From an uncultured Clostridia bacterium (GTDB taxonomy: Bacteria; Bacillota; Clostridia; Oscillospirales; CAG-272): 7,039 nt of DNA. Location of the stretch: NCBI GenBank assembly GCA_937884385.1, contig CALGCW010000333.1, forward strand, positions 1-7,039. The letters run 5' to 3'. Shown in pieces: positions 4,337 through 7,039 of this stretch (positions are counted from its first letter, which is position 1; each line of letters starts with the position of its first letter). The position numbers were made by a program, and so were the translations under genes. The notes below the pieces were generated by a model, which saw only the letters and a list, made by a program, of their open reading frames with translations, ran no database searches and had not been told where the DNA came from.

Positions 4337-5827
4337 ATGAAAAAGACTTTTATATCCAGATTATTTGTTCTTATCATTCTTGCTCTTGCAGTCACCTGCG
4401 TTTTCACGTCCTGTATAGGTGCGCCGAGTGCGCAGAAGGTGACGATCAACAACGTTCAGGTCGCAGAAGGAAGTACGCTTACTCAAAGCGAGCTAAACGC
4501 GATCGCGACGCTCGTAAGAAACAACCCTTCAGCCTGGAGCGATTTCGTTGCCGCATATCGCGGATACGACGTCGTTAACGGACCCGAGCAGGACTCCTAT
4601 CCCACACTCGTAGGTGACGACGGCAAAAACCTCGTTCACGTTGAGGGTGCAAAGGCGGTCCTTGCCAAATACGATACGGGCAAGACCCTCAAATACGATA
4701 CTCTCACGGCGGCAGACGTTAAAAATATCGTTGACGCTATGAAATACGAGGTATCCTTTGAGGCAGACCGTGACCTCCTTGAAAATCTCCGCTTCTACAT
4801 TGGTGCTGCTCTCGGTTGGATAACCAACACGATCGGCTTTGGAAGCTATATCATCGGTATCTGCATCTTCGCTATCATAGTTGAGCTTTGCATGCTCCCT
4901 CTTACGATCAGACAGCAGAAAAATTCCATCAAGCAGGCAAATCTCCGTCCGAAGGAAATGGCGATCAGAAATCGCTACAAGGGCAGAAATGACCAGGCAA
5001 CACAGCAAAAGGTAGCACAGGAGATACAGGATCTCTATCAAAGAGAGAATTTCAACCCCATGAGTGGTTGTTTGCCCCTTCTTATTCAGCTTCCCATCGT
5101 TATGTTGCTTTACAACATTGTTGTTGACCCCATTCAGTACGTTCTTGGCGGTACGGCAAGCTTCGTTTCCGCAATAAAAACGTTCTTCACCGCAAGCCGT
5201 GCGGCAGGCGGTCTCGGACTTACTCTCCACTCCACCAACGGTTCTATTGAGGTGCTTTCTCAGCTTGGCGACCACGATTTTTCAAGTCTTGCCAACTTTG
5301 ATTTCTTCTCAAACAGCGGCAAGGTGTTCGAAACGCTTGAGACATATCTTGAAAACATTCCTTCATTCAATATAGGTGACATTAACTTCGGTCTCACACC
5401 CAGCCTTGAGCGCAACTTTGCGCTTCTCGTTGTTCCCGTGCTGACCTTCGTGGTATACTTCTTCTCAATGAAGCTCACCAAGAAGTTCACTTATCAGCCC
5501 ACGCAGAACGAGAATGCTCCCGGTGCGGGCTGCTCCACAAAGATGATGGACTGGTATATGCCCCTTGTGAGCGTATTCTTCAGCTTTGCAGTTCCCGGCG
5601 CGGTAGGTATCTATTGGGTATTCAGAAGCGTCCTTTCAACGATCAAATCGTTTATAATGAGCAAGGTAATGCCCATTCCCCGCTTTACCGAAGAGGATTA
5701 CAAGGCGGCTGAAAAGGAGCTTAACTCAAAGAGACCCCAGAGAAAGCGCAAGAACGCGAGCGAGCTTGATCCAAACAGAGAAAGACCCCGTTCACTTCAC
5801 CACATCGACGATGAAGATTATGAATAA
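4337..5827 (+). CDS. yidC: Membrane protein insertase YidC/Oxa1 family, long lipoprotein form
   Basis: A 496-residue YidC/SpoIIIJ-type insertase. It inserts and folds membrane proteins, alone or with SecYEG. The N-terminal signal (residues 1-25) ends in a lipobox-like FTSC with Cys26, fitting a Gram-positive lipoprotein. Residues 27-150 form a polar extracytoplasmic region that I do not recognise. The core begins at about 152: TM1 (168-187) followed by LPLTIRQQKNSIK with the conserved Arg192, a cytoplasmic coiled loop (195-240), NFNPMSGCLPLLIQLPI leading TM2 (242-268), an unusually long TM2-TM3 loop (273-360), TM3 (361-379), and TM4/TM5 (404-440) with FAVPGAVGIYWVF. A basic tail (461-488) ends acidic; such tails can contact ribosomes. 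The B. subtilis homologue SpoIIIJ is about 260 residues, so this one is nearly doubled by the N-region, loop and tail. ATG 4337 is the only start in frame after the TAA at 4316; its ribosome binding site is weak. Confidence 0.95.
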   Translation: MKKTFISRLFVLIILALAVTCVFTSCIGAPSAQKVTINNVQVAEGSTLTQSELNAIATLVRNNPSAWSDFVAAYRGYDVVNGPEQDSYPTLVGDDGKNLVHVEGAKAVLAKYDTGKTLKYDTLTAADVKNIVDAMKYEVSFEADRDLLENLRFYIGAALGWITNTIGFGSYIIGICIFAIIVELCMLPLTIRQQKNSIKQANLRPKEMAIRNRYKGRNDQATQQKVAQEIQDLYQRENFNPMSGCLPLLIQLPIVMLLYNIVVDPIQYVLGGTASFVSAIKTFFTASRAAGGLGLTLHSTNGSIEVLSQLGDHDFSSLANFDFFSNSGKVFETLETYLENIPSFNIGDINFGLTPSLERNFALLVVPVLTFVVYFFSMKLTKKFTYQPTQNENAPGAGCSTKMMDWYMPLVSVFFSFAVPGAVGIYWVFRSVLSTIKSFIMSKVMPIPRFTEEDYKAAEKELNSKRPQRKRKNASELDPNRERPRSLHHIDDEDYE

Positions 5828-5865
5828 TCCGAAATAATTTTAAGAAAGACGAGAAAATAAATAAT

Positions 5866-6504
5866 ATGAGAAAAGAAACAGTTGTCACAGGAAAGACCAT
5901 AGACGAGGCTCTTGCCAATGCCGCAGTTGAGCTTGGCGCGCCCGCCAATGATCTTGAATATACAGTTCTCGAAGAGCCCAAAAAGGGACTTTTCGGCATC
6001 GGCGCTTCCCCCGCAAAGCTCCAGGTAAGCTATGCACCCACAGCGATCGATCTTGCGGTCGATTTCGTTAAGACCACTCTTAAAAACCTTCACATCGAGG
6101 CAGACGTGATCGTTTCCGACACAGAGCTCGGCAAGAAGATCGACGTTCTCGGCGAGGGCGCAGGTATACTCATCGGTCACCACGGCGAGACTCTTGACTC
6201 CTTCCAGCACCTTGCAAATCTCGCGGCTAACAGAACCGAGAACAAGAAGACTCCCACGCCCAAGATCTCCGTTGATATCGAGTCCTACAGAGCAAAAAGA
6301 GAGGAAACTCTCCGCGCGCTTGCAAGACGTATGGCTCACAAGGTCGTTAAGTACAAGAGAAGCGTTATGCTTGAGCCCATGAACCCCTATGAGCGCCGCA
6401 TCATTCACGCAGAGCTTCAGAGCTTCGCCGGCGTTAATACGAACTCCATCGGCAGCGAAACGAACCGTAAGGTCGTTATCTACCTTGACGAGAACAAGAA
6501 ATAA
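5866..6504 (+). CDS. jag: RNA-binding protein Jag/KhpB (Jag-N, KH, R3H)
   Basis: A 212-residue cytoplasmic RNA-binding protein in the usual position right after yidC. Three domains are visible. The Jag N-terminal domain (about 4-54) has TGKTIDEALANAAVELG and EEPKKGLFGIGASPAKLQV. The KH domain (about 60-137) has GAGILIGHHGETLDSFQHLANLAANR, with the GxxG loop as GHHG at 104-107. The R3H domain (about 141-207) has MNPYERRIIHAEL, where Arg177-x3-His181 is the R3H motif. KhpB homologues in streptococci and clostridia bind RNAs and influence cell division and elongation; that role is inferred. Length is typical (about 205-260). The start lies 38 nt after yidC with only a weak GA-rich ribosome binding site (5844-5855). 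A strong terminator follows, making this the last gene of the operon. Confidence 0.96.
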   Translation: MRKETVVTGKTIDEALANAAVELGAPANDLEYTVLEEPKKGLFGIGASPAKLQVSYAPTAIDLAVDFVKTTLKNLHIEADVIVSDTELGKKIDVLGEGAGILIGHHGETLDSFQHLANLAANRTENKKTPTPKISVDIESYRAKREETLRALARRMAHKVVKYKRSVMLEPMNPYERRIIHAELQSFAGVNTNSIGSETNRKVVIYLDENKK

Positions 6505-6525
6505 TTGAGCGTTAGCGAAAAAATC

Positions 6526-6557
6526 AAAAGGAACGGTTTTGTGCCGTTCCTTTTTTT
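6526..6557 (+). terminator. Intrinsic terminator after jag
   Basis: AAAAGGAACGG (6526-6536) pairs perfectly with CCGTTCCTTTT (6544-6554) around loop TTTTGTG, and the T-run continues to 6557. It lies 21 nt after the jag stop and closes the yidC-jag transcription unit. The A-run on the left also makes it a possible terminator for minus-strand transcripts. Confidence 0.9.
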
Positions 6558-6576
6558 GTTAGCGGTTGGTTTGGGA

Positions 6577-6644
6577 GAAGTTACAGGCGAAGGATTTTTC
6601 GCTTTTTTAAGAAGTTACAAAAGAAGGGGTTTTCGCTTTTTTGA
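6577..6644. repeat. Two tandem 34-nt units (GAAGTTACA...CGCTTTTTT)
   Basis: Unit 1 (6577-6610) and unit 2 (6611-6644) have the same length and match at about 28 of 34 positions, sharing GAAGTTACA, GAAGG and TTTTCGCTTTTTT. A third copy is inverted at 3435-3468. Unit 2 runs into the GCTTTTTT/AAAAAAGC hairpin (about 6635-6652) and CAAAAAACTTTT, the same terminal module as at 2991-3032. Confidence 0.75.
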
Positions 6645-6660
6645 AAAAAAGCTCGCAAAA

Positions 6661-6834
6661 AACTTTTATCGATTGGGTTTGCGGGGATTTTGCGTAAATT
6701 TTCGATAATTCACGGGTGAATTATCGGTTTTGAAGCTCCGATCCTGCTCTTATGTGCAAGCTCAAAGGTCAGTATTGGAGCTTCAAAACTACGAAAATCA
6801 ATCACGAGTGATTGATTTTCTAAAATTTACTACT
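6661..6834. repeat. Copy B of the dispersed structured repeat (137-nt four-way-junction core)
   Basis: The core is 6694-6830, exactly the length of copy A. P1: GTAAATTTT (6694-6702) with AAAATTTAC (6822-6830), fully Watson-Crick. H1: CGATAATTCA (6703-6712) with TGAATTATCG (6717-6726), loop CGGG. H2: GTTTTGAAGCTCC (6727-6739) with GGAGCTTCAAAAC (6777-6789), 13 perfect pairs, extended by CTG/CAG (6744-6746 with 6770-6772). H3: GAAAATCAATCA (6793-6804) with TGATTGATTTTC (6809-6820), 12 perfect pairs, loop CGAG. Linkers are again 0, 0, TAC and T. The apical sequence CTTA(C/T)GTGCAAG of H2 is shared with copy A. Compared with A, four consecutive H1 pairs and one H2 pair have changed on both sides. 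Confidence 0.8.
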
Positions 6835-6883
6835 GTGGTGTGTAGACGTAGGGAACGCAAAATGCAAAATTGGGAATATATTT

Positions 6884-6914
6884 GTAGGTACGGACGCACG
6901 CGGTGCGCCCCTAC
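6884..6914. repeat. GC-rich imperfect hairpin (REP/MITE-like)
   Basis: GTAGG...CCTAC encloses GG/CC and CGCAC-GCG-GTGCG (6895-6899 with 6903-6907), with only a TAC bulge and a single-A bulge on the left arm. GC content rises sharply against the AT-rich surroundings. From memory, short palindromes of this type (GTAGGGGCG..GTGCG..) are scattered in intergenic DNA of gut Clostridia genomes. Only one copy is present here. Confidence 0.5.
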
Positions 6915-6980
6915 GGTTGGTTGTATATTGTTTGTGAGATTATAGCCGTTTAGTTAAGGTTTTGGTTGTTGTTGTGTCAA

Positions 6981-7039
6981 AGGCTCCCTCCGGGAGGGAG
7001 CTGGCGAGCGAACGCGAGACTGAGGGAGCACGCGCACAT
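6981..7039. repeat. GGCTCCCTC palindromic repeat, cut by the window end
   Basis: GCTCCCTC (6983-6990) pairs perfectly with GAGGGAGC (6994-7001). A second GAGGGAGC at 7022-7029 could compete for the same arm. Between them lies GGCGAGCGAACGCGAGACT. I recall sequences of this type (GGCTCCCTC..GAGGGAGCTGGC..GCGAGACTGAGGGAG) as a common dispersed intergenic repeat in Firmicutes gut genomes; that is recollection, not a search. The right boundary is outside the window. Confidence 0.55.

Noticed and set aside
6577..6644. CRISPR array
   Set aside because: Only two direct units abut with no spacers between them; this is a tandem duplication, not repeat-spacer architecture.
6505..6708. 67-codon frame (TTG start) right after jag
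   Set aside because: It begins at the base after the jag stop without a ribosome binding site, runs through the intrinsic terminator and both 34-nt repeat units, and its Phe/Lys/Arg-rich product simply reflects T- and A-runs.
6730..6945. 71-codon + strand frame over repeat copy B
   Set aside because: It starts inside arm H2 of the structured repeat and crosses H3 and the GC-rich hairpin; no ribosome binding site and no recognisable product.

Overview
The window looks like the chromosome of a Gram-positive, low-to-mid-GC Clostridia-type bacterium, probably a gut Oscillospiraceae-like lineage. The grounds are the gene order rpmH-rnpA-yidD-yidC-jag, the lipoprotein-type YidC, strong AGGAGG-type ribosome binding sites, and dispersed hairpin repeats of a style I associate with such genomes. 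The lineage call is inference. All recognised genes lie on the + strand.

Layout. 1-491 is the 3' end of proS (prolyl-tRNA synthetase, archaeal/eukaryotic-like type), followed by a perfect 11-bp hairpin. 560-1726 is a SEDS-family peptidoglycan polymerase (rodA/ftsW type), and 18 nt later comes an aldo/keto reductase (1745-2581). A consensus sigma-A promoter (2670-2699) then drives rpmH (ribosomal protein L34, 2780-2914; 44 codons), which ends at its own intrinsic terminator (2945-2986). A 645-nt gene-free gap filled with hairpin repeats separates rpmH from rnpA (3560-3967). rnpA overlaps yidD by 4 nt (ATGA). A 151-nt structured spacer leads to yidC (4337-5827), then jag/khpB (5866-6504) and a strong terminator (6526-6557). 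The last ~480 nt (6558-7039) hold no credible gene, only repeats.

How the genes work together. rpmH, rnpA, yidD, yidC and jag form the classic ribosome / RNase P / membrane-insertion cluster. RnpA is the protein subunit of RNase P, YidD assists YidC, YidC inserts membrane proteins, and Jag/KhpB is an RNA-binding protein. RodA/FtsW builds peptidoglycan glycan strands. dnaA, often next to rpmH, is absent here, and mnmE does not follow jag within the window.

Most interesting item. The rpmH-rnpA gap and the post-jag region each carry a 137-nt element of identical length that folds as a closed four-way junction (a closing stem plus three hairpin arms) with identical linker lengths. Between the two copies, four consecutive base pairs of one arm and one pair of another are changed on both sides yet still pair. 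This is direct comparative evidence for a selected or fold-dependent structure. Copy A sits inside a ~480-nt composite bounded by inverted hairpin modules, which suggests a miniature mobile element; copy B is preceded by two tandem 34-nt copies of the same terminal module. I do not recognise this family. A second point is a possible H-type pseudoknot overlapping a 20-codon ORF in the yidC leader.
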